From assembly GCA_029339195.1 (NCBI GenBank), contig JAPTJF010000213.1, positions 1 through 64,000 on the forward strand: a stretch of DNA of 64,000 nucleotides. The letters run 5' to 3'. Below, in pieces: positions 1-11,300 of this stretch (position 1 is the first letter of the stretch; each line of letters begins with the position of its first letter). Both the position numbers and the translations under genes were made by a program. The stretch comes from Micractinium sp. NFX-FRZ. Its lineage: Eukaryota; Chlorophyta; Trebouxiophyceae; Chlorellales; Chlorellaceae. The notes beneath the pieces were generated by a model. That model was not told where the DNA came from. It saw only the letters and a program-made list of their open reading frames with translations, and ran no database searches.

Positions 1-747
1 GCTCACGCTCACGAACTATTCTCATGAGCGCTCACAGCTCGTGAGCCCTCACAAGGGGTTTTCATTGTACCCAGATGTACCCGGGCCTGTCGGCCGCGGC
101 CATCCCCTCGGGACGCCGGCACGCGTAACAAGCTGGTCACGGCCACTTGCGTCACCCACTCTTCAATTTGAATTCATTTTGAGTTCAGCCCGGCTTCGGG
201 CAGGGAGCAGGGCCGGTCCTGCAGGGGCGCCATGCCATGGTGGGAGATCAGCCCTCGTGAACTTCAATGCGGCATCGTTTGAACGATGCACCGTTTCCCC
301 TAAAAACGCGACTTCACCCAGCTCTTAATATGCACATGCACACATTATGCCACTCATTATCAGTCGGCAATCTGGGCTACCGCCCGCAGCGCCCAGGAAA
401 GCCCCCTGCCGAGGACTGCAGTGCTGCTGCGGCTGCCTGCCAGCGCGACAGGAGAGAAGTCTGAGTGGATTAGTGCATTCTGACATCAACGGAAGGCATG
501 ATGATGTGTCAAGTGAGCATCACATGATGTGCACATGATGTAGTCGAGCCAAGGCGGCAGCATGCAGTTATGTGGCAGTGTCAATTGATGTGGCCGAGCT
601 GAGGCGGCAGATCAGAAAGGAAATCTCAAGTCTACACTTGGGTCGGGCCGGCACACAATGTGCGTTGACCGCTCACGCCTCTGCCCGCAGGCAGGGGCCA
701 TCTGGCATATGAGCGGGACCACACAGCGCATGCCAGCAGGCGCCACG
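1..747. other. Left-edge sequence without a supported gene
   Basis: I see no open frame with conserved residues or consistent splice sites here. The first 60 bases repeat short GCTCAC/CTCACG-type words, and 480 to 560 carries ATGATGTG-type words. This is probably the 3' flank of the SBP-box gene that ends at 748. Confidence 0.4.
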
Positions 748-3191
748 TCAGCTCTCGTGGCCGCAGGGCCGCCGCGCCAGCTCAGCCAGCAGCAGCTGGA
801 GCTGCTGGGCAAGCAGCTGCGGCTGCGCATGCCCTGCCAGCAGCTGCGCTGCCACTGGCTGCGCCGCAACCGACGCCTGCACTGCTGCCGGCTGCACTGC
901 CGCCGACAGCCTGCAGGCCAGCGTGTGACAGGGCGAAGATGAGGCATTGAGCAAGTGGCAGCTTGGGTTGCCGGCTGTGTGCAGGAACCGGAGGATGGCA
1001 GGGCGAGGCGACGGTTGTATGCAAGCCAGACCTCCTCGCTCCTCCCTCCCAGCACAAAGCAGCCCATCCCTGCCCCCGCCCCCACACATCGCAACACACC
1101 ACACACATTGCTTGCGTGACGGCAGGTCAATGTGCGAGGCAGCCCCACCTGGCAACCCCTGCACGGCGCGCCCGGGGCTTGATCACTGCCGCCTGGGCCC
1201 ACGCCGGTGACAGCGGTGCCCCCGGCTGGCTCTGCTCATGAATGGGGTGCTGGGGCGGGGGGGCAACCTGCCCCCTGAATGCTGCAAATGGGCGGAAGCT
1301 CTGCAGATGTGGCTGCGGCTGCTGCTGGGCCTGCTGCGGTTGGGCTCCCACGCCGCCTGCTCCACAGCTGCCTGTGAGGGCGCCAGCCTGCACCTGCGCC
1401 TGCGCCTGCGCCACGCCCTGCAACACATGTTGGGCACCGCACCAGGTGGCGCCGGCTTGTCAGCAGCAGCAGCTCAGAAGCTGTCTTGCCGGCGGCGGTG
1501 CAGAAAGCGCAACCCGGGGACGGCGGCGCGCAGGGGCATTCACGGCCATGCCGGCGGCGGCAGCGGGGGCGGCTTCTCATCGTATTCCCCCCCCCGGGGT
1601 GAGGAGAACCCTAGCTCACCGTGCTGGCACCATGATCCTCAGGCGCCTCCTGCTCCTGCAGCCTGTGCAATAGTCCCAGCAGCCGCTGCCCCAGGTCGGC
1701 AGGCACCTGCACAGTCATCACTGCCTGCCCCTGCTGCTGCTGGGGCCCTGGCTGCGGCGCTGCCGCGCACGTGGCGGCGGCGGCTGTGGCGGCCTGCACA
1801 GGCACGGAGGCCGCGGGTGCGCTTCTGGTGGGCGAGGAGGCCGCGCAGAGGAGGTGGGTGAGGGTGATGGCTGGATCGCCGAATGTGCTGGCTTCCGGAG
1901 TGTCGGGCGACGTGAGGAGCGTGGCTGAGCCCTGGCACTCCATGGGAACGTGGGACAGAGGCCGCCTTTGAGCCTCATGCTGCGCCTGCTGCTGCGCCTG
2001 CTGCGGCAGCGCCTGGCACTGCTGCAGAGTTGGTGCCTGCTGCGGCTGTTGTGGGTGCTGCGGCGGGGAGAGCATCTCCCGCTGCTGAGGCCACTGTTGC
2101 AGCAATGGCTGGCTCAGATCTCCCTCCCCCTGCAGCTGCTTCTCGGCCCTCTCCCCTTCCTGCTGCTGCTCCGCCTGCTGCTGCTGCTGCTGCTGCCTTC
2201 TATCTGGTGAGGAGCCTGCCGCCGCCCGCGGCCTCAGCCGCTCCTTCTCATCCTCCCAACAGTCGTCCTTGCTCATCTTGCGCTGCCGCTTCCGCCGCTG
2301 CATCTGCCGCTGCAGGCTGCTCTGGCACGACCGCCTGTCTTCCACAAAGTCGTCCAGGCTGTGCAGCCGGCCGCACTGCAGGCGGGGGCGGAGGGACGGG
2401 ACCGTGAGGAGGAGGGGCAGCGGGGCACGTCGGGAGGGGTCACGGGGCGTGTGAGCGGGACTGGGACAGCCTGGCGGAGTGGAGGCAGAAAGGCCTTGTA
2501 GTGTGGCAGGGAATGCTTGTGGCCCAGGGGGTGGGGGCGCGGGGTGAGGAGGCATGGGGCTGAAGGTGGGTTGTGGGGGCAGCAGCAGGCACTTGGCTGG
2601 CCAGCTGTGGTGAGGACTCCATCAGGCATCCAGCGGGAACATGCATCATCCCCAGCGCACCACGCCGCGTGCTGCACCCCGGAGACGTCAGGCAGCCGAA
2701 CGGCCCCAGGGCATGCATGGGTGGTGGCGGGCAGGGGCGTGCGGGAATGTGCGGCCAGCCCAGAGGGCACTTGCCTGCTGGCAGAACCGGCAGAGGGGTT
2801 CCTCCACTCCCATGCTCACTTCAAGCGCAGCGTAGTGCGTGGCGCAAATCCTGCGGGTGGAAGGGGCGCGCCATGCGGAGTGGGAGTGGGCTGGGTGGCT
2901 GGCCAAGGGTGGGGTGGGAGTGCCTGGCGGAGCGCAGTGGGCAGTCCAACCGGCGCTGCGGCTGCGCTGCCCCGGCCACACGCCCGCCTGCCCATACCTG
3001 TGCTTCTTTCCATAGTTGTTTTCAGGCAGGGCGATGCACCCCGGCACCCGGCAGGGGGCCAGGGTAGCCTGCTTGCCAGCACCCCTGCGCTCTGCCTTCA
3101 GGAGCTCGCCGCTGCCGCAAGGAGTACTCCTGGCGGCGGGGGTGCCGCCAGAGTCGCCACTGCTGGCGGCGTCGCCATTGCGTTCGTCCAT
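748..3191 (-). CDS. SBP-box (SQUAMOSA promoter-binding-like) transcription factor
   Basis: Nuclear DNA-binding protein of the plant-specific SBP family, which binds GTAC-core promoter sites. Exons on the minus strand: 2998-3191, 2775-2850, 1620-2375, 1149-1417, 748-910, giving 485 aa. The SBP domain covers residues about 47 to 122 and is split over three exons. Zinc site 1 is C47, C52, C67, H70 (CRVPGC ... ICATH). Zinc site 2 is C88, C91, H95, C107 (FCQQCGRLH ... RRSC). A basic C-terminal stretch (QRRKRQRK) fits the family's nuclear localisation signal. Intron 2 uses a GC donor (CAG|GCAAGT), and joining across it restores the conserved FCQQCGR. Exon 3 could end at an in-frame TAG (1611), but a strong GTGAGC donor lies just before it, and two more Gln/Ala-rich exons join in phase. 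The tail is low-complexity and Gln-rich, as in activation domains (inference). The start is the first in-frame ATG of exon 1. Domain certain; the last two exons are likely. Confidence 0.88.
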
Positions 3192-3965
3192 GCGTGAACG
3201 TCTGCACGAGCGTGACGGCGAAGAGGAGGGACAGCAGGCTCAGTTTCCGCCCCCCGCTGGGGACGCTTTTCGTGGGACGGGGTGTTCAGGCGACCATCTT
3301 CCGCATTACACGGAGTTGTTCGTCGTCTTTGTTTTTATGCAAAAGCCACCGTTTAGATTCAATTTTAGACACAGGGAGCCAGCGAACGGAGTGAGGGCCC
3401 GCGGGCGCCTCCCCACGCCGGGCCAAGCAGGTGCTCACGTGTAGCGAACTCCAAACCGACACGATGGTTACAGGAACCCAACATGTGCATTGGCAACCTT
3501 CGTTTTGGGCTGCTCAGTCGCAGTTGCAGGTACCTACGGCCGACGTGGCACAACTGGTTCTTTCGTCACGAGGGCGTTGTGGAATGGTTGAACGCGGGCC
3601 GGCGAGGGTGCCACGATAAGCAACGCATGCGTTTGAGAACAATGGGAGTGGTAAACCTGCCCGGAGTGATAGGGCGCCAGCGGACGTTGGAGTGCTCAGC
3701 CACCCGGTTCATTTACAGACCCAGGCGGCCATTGAAAGCTGGCCTGATGTCAACAAAGAGCATGCGCAGTGTCAGGGCTCTGCGAATTGGGCGGGTCATC
3801 AGGGGTGAATGCCAAGAGGTGGTGCCGCCGCGGCACAGTTGGCAAGGCGGCCTTGCCTACTGGAGTGCATACACTCAGCACATGTCGCAGCGCCGCCCGG
3901 TGTCGCCAGCTGCAGCAGCTTCTCCGCCTGCCACCCAGCCGTAGTCAGTCAGGCAGCCAAAGGTG
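3192..3965. other. Intergenic: SBP-box upstream region and microcephalin-like 3' flank
   Basis: No gene seen. It holds the SBP-box gene's upstream region and the 3' flank of the next minus-strand gene, including a TTACA (minus-strand TGTAA) at 3713-3717. GC content is visibly lower than in the genes around 3300 to 3720. Confidence 0.5.
3713..3717 (-). terminator. Putative TGTAA polyadenylation signal of the microcephalin-like gene
   Basis: Minus-strand TGTAA about 250 nt past the stop codon at 3966. TGTAA is the usual poly(A) signal of chlorophyte green algae (established knowledge). A 5-mer alone is weak evidence. Confidence 0.4.
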
Positions 3966-6900
3966 TCAGTCCACGGCAAGCCCCTGCAGTGGTGGCCGCT
4001 CGAAGCGCTCCGCCGCCAGCAGCAGCCACTCCTCCTTGACGCACAGCGCACTGGCGGGTAGAGACGATGGCCGTGAGCCACCGCCAACCACCACACACAG
4101 CGTGCACGACTTGAGCGTTGCCATCTGCACGGGCAGTGCGCATTGGAAGTGCCAATTGGGAGGTAATTATCTTCCAGGCAGGCAGCAGGCAGCACCGTGC
4201 AGACTAACAAGGCAGGCAGGCTGTGTTTGATACTGCTGTCCGTTCACTCACAACTGCTGCCACATCAGCCCAGCGGCAACTGCCAGCCCATATCCCGCCC
4301 TGCCCCACCCCGCTGCTGCACCCACGCTTGGAGCAGTGCCACAGCTGCACCCTCCCGCCTGCCCGCCCACCTTGGCGCCCAGCGCCAGCGCCACGCGTCT
4401 CAGCGCGGCTGCATTGGCCCCCATGAGCTTGCGCGCCTTGTCAGGCAGGTGGATGTAGATGGAGTGCTCCCCCAGCAGGGGCGCCGCGTCCGGGTCCTCC
4501 AGCAGGCTGCGCGCCCGCTCCGCTGCGCCCTCAAAGCGCACCTGGTGCAGGGGGCAAGGGGTGTGTGGGTGTGGGTGGGGCGGTGCCAGAGGCACCGGGC
4601 GGGGAGCTGCTGGCACGGTGGCGTGGCCAGCTGCAGGGGCTTGCCGGCCGGCTGCTACAGGCCCCACAAACATGGCAAGGCAGCCAGGTGGCCTGCAAGT
4701 GCCTGTCTCTCAAGGCAGCCAGCGCAGGTGCGCCACGTCTCCCTGCTTCACAGCCCACACCACAGCACACGGCAGTGCACCAGCGCATACCGCCATGCAG
4801 CGCCACAATCCGCACCACCCATGCGCCTTCCACTAGACCACAGCTCCACCCCCCTGCCCGCCCCTGCCCCCCCCCCGCTCACCTTGGCTGGGAAGCGGCT
4901 CTCCGGCAGCCACCTGCCCACCTCCAACGACGCCGTCACCCACTGCGGGCTGACCAGCCACGCGCCGTTGGCCACCGCCAGCATCAGCTTGAGCGTGCGC
5001 CGCTCATCGCCCATCACCAGGTGGGTCACCTGCCCCTCCTCCTTGCCCTCAGGGCACAGCCGCAGCCCCCGCAGCCGGCGCATGGCGGAGCGTGCCAGCT
5101 CAACCACCGCTGCGTCCACCGAGGTGAGGGCGATGCAACCGTGGGTGGGCCCTGCCCCGCCGCCAGCCGCGGCAGCGGGCGCTGCGCCCCCCGCAGCTGC
5201 CAGCGCATGTCGCTGCTGGCGCCCGCTGCCGCCCCCGCTGCCGCCAACTGAAGCGGGCCTCTCAGCTTGCTGCTCTGTCTGCTGTGCCTGCTGGGGCAGG
5301 CCTGCCGTGTTCTCATCCTGCCCAGCTGCAGCTGCAGCCTCCCCTGGTGCCGCTGCTGCTGCCGCATCCTGCTTCTGCGCCGCTGCCTTGCCATCCCACG
5401 GCCGCAGCGTTGACCAAGGGGTGGGCAGCTTGCCTGCCGAGATGCCCGCCTCAGGCTGAGGCGCACGCACGGCGCTGGCAGGGGTGGCTTCCCCAGCTCT
5501 TGCACCGACGCCGCCAGCAGGGCTGCCCCGCCGCATGTTGCTCACACCCAGCAGGCTCCGCCGCCCGCCAGCCTTGGCTGCCGGCTGTCCAATGCTGGGC
5601 CGCCCGGAGGGCTCGCCACTCCCCGCTGCAGCAGGCTGCGCTGCCTGGCTCTGTGAGAGCAGCTCCTCTGCCAGGGCCCAGGGGCTGGTGACCCGCTCCA
5701 CCACAGGGATGGGGATGGGGTCCCCAGGCCTACAGGGAAGCAAGGGGTAACAGCAGGCGGCAGGTGGGCATGCATGCATGTGTGCATCAGCCTCTACACC
5801 ATGGCTGGCTGCAGCTGGCACGGGTGGGAAATGCAGACAGTAATCTCAGGCAGGCATGCCATGCCCATCCGGCGAGTCAGCGCGTCAGCCAGCCAGCCAA
5901 TGTGAATGTGGCCTCACTTGTCCTCTGCAGGCGAGGTCGGCAGGCTGCCCGGCAGCGGCGTGCCCTTGTGCACCACCACTGGCCGCTCCGGATGGCGCAC
6001 CAGCTGGCGGACACTGAACCGCTCAGCCACGCCCTTGGCTGCGGCCGCCTTGCTGGGCGGTTCACGCTGCGGCTGCTGCTGTTGGCCCTGCTGCCCCTCC
6101 ACCTCCTCCACCTCCATTGCCTCTGCATCCTGCATGTCGCCATCTGCCCCAGCCTCCTCTTCTGCATCCTGCTCTGCTGCGCCTGCGTGGGGACCGGACG
6201 CCAGGGCCAGCCTGCTGCGCCGGTCAGCGCCCCCCGCGCCGCCTCCTGCGCCACCGCCCGGCTGGGGGCCGTGCTTCTCGCTGCTCTTGCCGCTGCCGCC
6301 AGAGGCCCAGGCCACGCGCCGCTCGGCACTGCTCCGTGCAAAACGCAGCGCCAGCGGGGTGTCCAGCTCATCCTCATCCTGCCCGCCGCCACCGCCTGCC
6401 CCGCCCGGGGTGTGCCCATGCTCCTCATCTGGCAGGTCGATGGTGAGGATGTTGGCCACCTGCACAGAGCGACCAGGGGGCCAGCTGTTGGTAATGCAGA
6501 CAGGGCCTGGCAAGCTGGGAAGCACGGCTGTGCTGCCGACCTGGGTGCCCTTTTGTGGCGCAGGCGTAGGGTGCAAATGCTGCCAGCACGGCCTGTGTGC
6601 AGAGAAAATGGGCACCCAACTCCCCATCAAACTCCACTTATTGGTCAACAGCAGCCGGGCAGCACTCACCGCCTGCGTCTCTGTGCCAACAGCATCCGGC
6701 TTATGCTGCTGTCGCTGCTGCCCACTGCCGCCATCCTGCTCCTCCCACCCATCCTCCTCATCCTGCTCTGCCAGCGTGTGCAAGGCAGCCGCTGCGCCAC
6801 TGCGCGCGCCCCTGCCACCGCCAGCGGCGCCGCCACGTGCTGCCTGCTTGCTGCCGCCTGCACCGCCATGCCGTGGGTGCTTGCCGGCACCGCCGCCGTC

Positions 6901-7867
6901 GCTGCCTGGCCCTGCAGCCGCGGCTGCGCCGTTGTTTTGCATCTGCTGGGTGCTGCTGAATGCGCCGTCATCCAGCTCATACGCCTCTGCTGGCTTGGGC
7001 AGCACCGCAGCGGCAGGGCGCTTGCGCTTCTTGGCAGCCGCAGCTGCTGCGCCATTGGACCCGGGGGTGCGCCCCAGCAGCGACTCTGTTGGTTTCTTCA
7101 CCTGCACACAGGGGCAAAATGGGACACCCAGGGAGCAGGCGAGAGGTGGAGTGAGTCCCTAGATGAAGACAAGCAAGGTCCCCCCAGGCCTCACTGCTGA
7201 ATGAGTGCTGCACCGCCTGGCGCACGCACCACCCTGCCAGCCCCACCAATCCACTCCTTCCTCCCACAGTTCCTCCCACTCCCACCCGCTCCCGCCCACC
7301 AGGTACTTGCGCTCCACCAGGCGCCGCCCCGCCTTGATGCTGTCCTCCACCCACAGCGGGGACACCACCACCGGCGGGTACTCGACCTGCAGCACAGCAG
7401 GGAGCAGGCATCAGGCAGCGCAGCATATTCTACATGCCACCAACACTGCTAGACGGCTGATGCAGTGACACATACATGTATGCTCTTTCAAAAGCTCGAA
7501 CAGTTAGTTCGGGGACAGTTCGTGGTGCAGTATCCCTGCTTCCTGGCCTGGCGCAAAGCAGAAATGCCCCCTCACAATCGAAAGCATTCCCAGCCCCCAC
7601 CTTTTCCAGCTTGAGAAACAGCTCCAGCAGCTGCGCCTCATCCGCCGCCTTGTCACTGGGCCGCCGGCTGCGTGTGCGCTCCCACACAATGTGGCTGACC
7701 TCCTTGCCGAGCCGCGCCACTACGCGGCCCCCGTGCCCCTCAATTCGCGCTGTCACCGCCGCCTTGGCATTGGCCACGGGATCCAGGCACATCACAAGTG
7801 CCACAACATCCTCCAGCACCCGCGGTTGGGCAGCGGCTCCGCCGCCAGCCGAGGCGGAGCCCCCCAT
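3966..7867 (-). CDS. Microcephalin-like protein with three BRCT domains
   Basis: Exons: 7601-7867, 7300-7386, 6670-7101, 5918-6459, 4883-5729, 4371-4541, 3966-4124; 834 aa, phase intact at every junction. One BRCT lies at the N terminus (residues about 15 to 118; conserved end VVVSPLWVEDSIKAGRRL). About 500 residues of low-complexity Ala/Gly/Gln/acidic linker follow. A tandem BRCT pair closes the protein: 638-725, with VTHLVMGDERRTLK and the Trp motif WLVSPQWV, and 726-834, ending CVKEEWLLLAAERFERP. This N-BRCT, linker, tandem-BRCT order is that of microcephalin (MCPH1), and the second BRCT is closest to MCPH1 BRCT2 by eye. Family role: phospho-peptide reading at damaged chromatin, checkpoint and chromosome condensation in the nucleus. 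BRCT is certain; MCPH1 orthology is inference, and a MDC1/PTIP-type relative is the alternative. It is divergent from the 5'-nucleotidase gene. Confidence 0.85.
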
Positions 7868-8379
7868 CGGTGTGTGGCGATGGCCTCCTCCCTTCCTGTG
7901 CCCCTCTTGATGTGCCTGTGGATCTGTGGATGCAGATGCACAACAGCCAGAGCGTCAGGCTTTGGTTGTCTCGCGTGCAGGTTGCGCCAACAGCCCGCCC
8001 CGACGGCAGCGGCAGCTGGCGTTGGCTGTCGCTTGCAAGCGCCCCGGCAGCCGAGCTCCGGGCTGCGCTGCAGGCAAAACGTGTGAAAGGTGCGCCGCAA
8101 GCGGCGCTGCGCCCTCAGCGAGTGCTCCCGTTTTCGAGCGTGCGAGCCTGCCCACCTGCTCTTCTCTCCTTTGAACCAGGCCTTTTGTTTTTCCCGGCGG
8201 ATGCAATGCGTGGCTTGCAAGTGAAATTGCGAGTGGCACCGGCAACTTTCATTTTTGGCTGGCTGAGCTGGCGCGCCTCATGAAAGTCACGGCACCCGCT
8301 CCGTAGCACCCGCATTCCCTCGCTCGTCCATCTCAGCCCCACGGGGGCGCACCCTCCTCAGTTTGAGTGTCCTGCCGCG
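7868..8379. other. Divergent promoter region between microcephalin-like and 5'-nucleotidase genes
   Basis: About 0.5 kb between two opposed start codons; it must hold both 5' UTRs and core promoters. No TATA box or tRNA recognised. Confidence 0.5.
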
Positions 8380-11300
8380 ATGTTGCATCAGTTGGGCGCC
8401 CACCTTGGCCCTGGCGGGCGTCTGGCGGCCCGCAGCGCATCTTCGACGGCATCGTCGGCACACTACACGCGCATCGCGCCGGTGCAGTCCCGCCAGCGGC
8501 AGCTGCAGCTTGCTGCGCCCCGGGCGGCGGTGGTCAGCTGGCCGTGCCGCCGGCGGCTGGCGCCGGTGCGCGCAGCGCCGCCGGATGGCCCAAGGGAGAT
8601 GGATGACGACATACACGAGGAAGACGACCCCTGGGAGACGGTGGAGGAGTTTGACACGGTGGTGGGGGCGGTGGAGGAGGTGGATGAGAGCGAGGCCGAG
8701 GTGAGGCTGACAATTTGGCGGGTGGTGGATGGCCGGTGGGAGGGCAGGCCCCGGAACACATGCTGACAGCCCTGCTGGAGGGAAATTGGGGGGCTCTGGG
8801 CAGTATGAATGCCCAGAAATTGTGGGTGCCCATGAGCACTCTCAATGCCCCCATGACTTGACGCTGTGCCGCCATTGCTCAGAGAGGTGCGGTCAGTCTC
8901 GCAGCTTCCTGCCGTCCCTGGCCCTCAACACGCCGCTCCTGCCTCCCTTCGGTTGCTGGCAGATTGATTTGTTCGGCGAGTCCACGCGCGGCAACCTGCA
9001 CTTTGCAGACAGGTGCCCTCACCGCTCCACCCCTGCATGTACCTGCTGCTGCACTCCGCCACTTGTGCGTATGCCCAGTTCCTGGCGTTTGTTGTTGCGT
9101 GCCCGGCCCGCGACTCCTCCCAGCGCACTTACATGCACCACACCACCGGCTGCACATGTGTCGCGTTCTCTGCTGCGCAGCTCTTATGACGAGGAGGAGG
9201 CGCAGGGGCTGCCGCCGCCGCGGATCCGGCGCCGCATCGACGACGTGCTGGGGCTGAGCAATGCAGAGGACATTCTGGGCATGCCGTGGGGCGAGCTGCG
9301 CAGCCGCACGCAGACGCTGCTGGGCGACCTGGGGTAGGCGGGCGGGGTGGGGGAAGCAGGCGGGCGCTGTGGGTTGTAGTGCAGAGCTGCTCTGTTGTGC
9401 GTGGCTTGTGGAGTGGCATACCGGGTGGTGACTGGCAGACAAGTGCGCATGCGCTGTGCTCTGAGCATCATCGCATTGCATGTGCCGTGCCGTGATGCCC
9501 AGTGTGTATTGCCCCCTTCCCCTCTCCGTGCCTGCCTTGCAGCGTACCGCCCAGCACCTACCCCGCCTCCCAGCCGCAGCGCGCGCTCTTCACCAACCGC
9601 ACGCTCAACCTGCGCAGCATCCAGGCCATTGGTGAGGTGGTCACGGTGTGGATGCCGGGAGCAGGGAGGCCTCACAGGGCAGCAGCGGCCCACAAGCATG
9701 TGGTGGTTCAGCGAAGCAAGGTGTCCAGTGCAGACAGCATGGTCAGCCCCTGCCCCTGCACCATCCCTAGCACCTCTCACATGTACCCCCCCCTCTCCCA
9801 CCGTCACCGCCTTGGCGCAGGCTACGACATGGATTACAGTGAGTGACTCGGCAAGGTCAATGGCATGCAGTGGTGGTTGTGATTACGGTGGTGGTTGCTC
9901 TGGCGGGGATACTGGTGGCGGGTACTCTGGCTGAGGTGGTGGCTGTGGTGGTTGTGATTACAGTGGAGCTCTGTGGGTACGAAATGGATGGCAATCGTGC
10001 GCTTGTAACGTGTCCCCATTTTCGTGATGGTACTTACCTGCTCACTTTGATCATTGACAAGTTTAGGTTCCGGTCTGGCTATATTGTATTTGGTATGTAG
10101 CTGTTCTAGGCAGTTCTCACCCCCATCTCCCCCATCTTGCTGCAGCGCTCATCCACTATGACGTGGAGGCGTGGGAGGTGAGGGCAGGGCCGCAGAGGCG
10201 GGTGGGGGTGAAGCTTGCAGCTGAGGCTTGCAGGTCACGTGTTCTTGGGGTGGATCACGGGGCATGTGGGGGGCCAGCTACACCGCCAGTTGATGCGCAT
10301 GTCAACCCACCGCCCCTTGCCCTCGCGCCTGCGCACTGTTCTCCCCTAACCTGCCCCACCACCGCTTGATACCCCCTCCCCGCCCCGCCGACCTCCCTCC
10401 CCCGCAGGGCAAGGCGTATGCCTACGGCCTGCAGTCCCTGCGCGAGCTGGGCTGCCCCGTGGAGGGCCTGCGCTTTGACCGCTCCCTGGTCATCCGGGGG
10501 CTCATCATGGACACAGAGCTGGGCAACCTGGTCAAGGCAGACCGCTTTGGGTGAGCTGCGCATGGCGTGCACAGTGTGCACAGCGTGCTGCATGCCTTCT
10601 CATTGGCAGGCATGCCTGCGCCCTGCGCGCTGCCATTTCCTCACGAGCGTCTCTGCCTCGCTGCTGCCGCTGGCCCGTGCGGTGGCCGTCTGCCTGCACC
10701 ACACGCGCCTCCTGGCGCTGCCGCTGCCTGCCAGTGTGGCGCTGCCAGCTCAGCCGTGTGCCCCTGCATGTTCCGCTGGCCAACCTCCCCCCGCCACGTA
10801 CACTGACCACTGCAGGTTTGTGAAGCGTGCCATGCACGGCACGCGCATGATGTCGCCTGCTGAGGTGGGTGGGGGACCTGCACGCCTCTCAGAGCATGGG
10901 TCACACATCTGCTGCCTGCCCACCCGGCTCCTGCTGCTTACTTGCCAGCTTTATGCCTGCCTGTCTATCACCCCCATGCCTGGCCCCCACCCTGCCCACC
11001 CTTTATTTCTCCCCTCACTGGCGGCGAGCAGGTGCGGGACAGCTACGGCCGCGAGCTGGTCAACCTGCGCAACGAGTCCCGCTTTGTCTTCCTCAACACG
11101 CTCTTCTCAGTGTCGGAGGCGGTGCTGTACATGCAGGTGGGCGGGCAGGTGGTTGTGGTTTGTTTGTTTGTAATACCCAGTGTTACAAACTGAGCAGTTT
11201 GGTTGTTTGTAATACTCACGGGCGGGAGGACAAGATGCAGGGGTGGAGTGCAGTGCCCCACCCTTTGAGTCGGGCTGCTGGTAAGGGTGAGCATGGGCGG

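Noticed and set aside
1611..1620. In-frame stop ending the SBP-box protein after exon 3
   Set aside because: GTGAGC directly precedes it, and two Gln-rich exons join in phase downstream. Kept as an alternative only.
5764..7200. Long open frame on the plus strand opposite the microcephalin-like gene
   Set aside because: It is the complement of GC-rich exons and runs across the introns of the minus-strand gene. It has no conserved motif; the BRCT frames explain the region.
8269..8379. Earlier start for the 5'-nucleotidase gene
   Set aside because: No in-frame upstream ATG leads cleanly into the Ala/Arg-rich presequence. The ATG at 8380 gives a sensible transit peptide.
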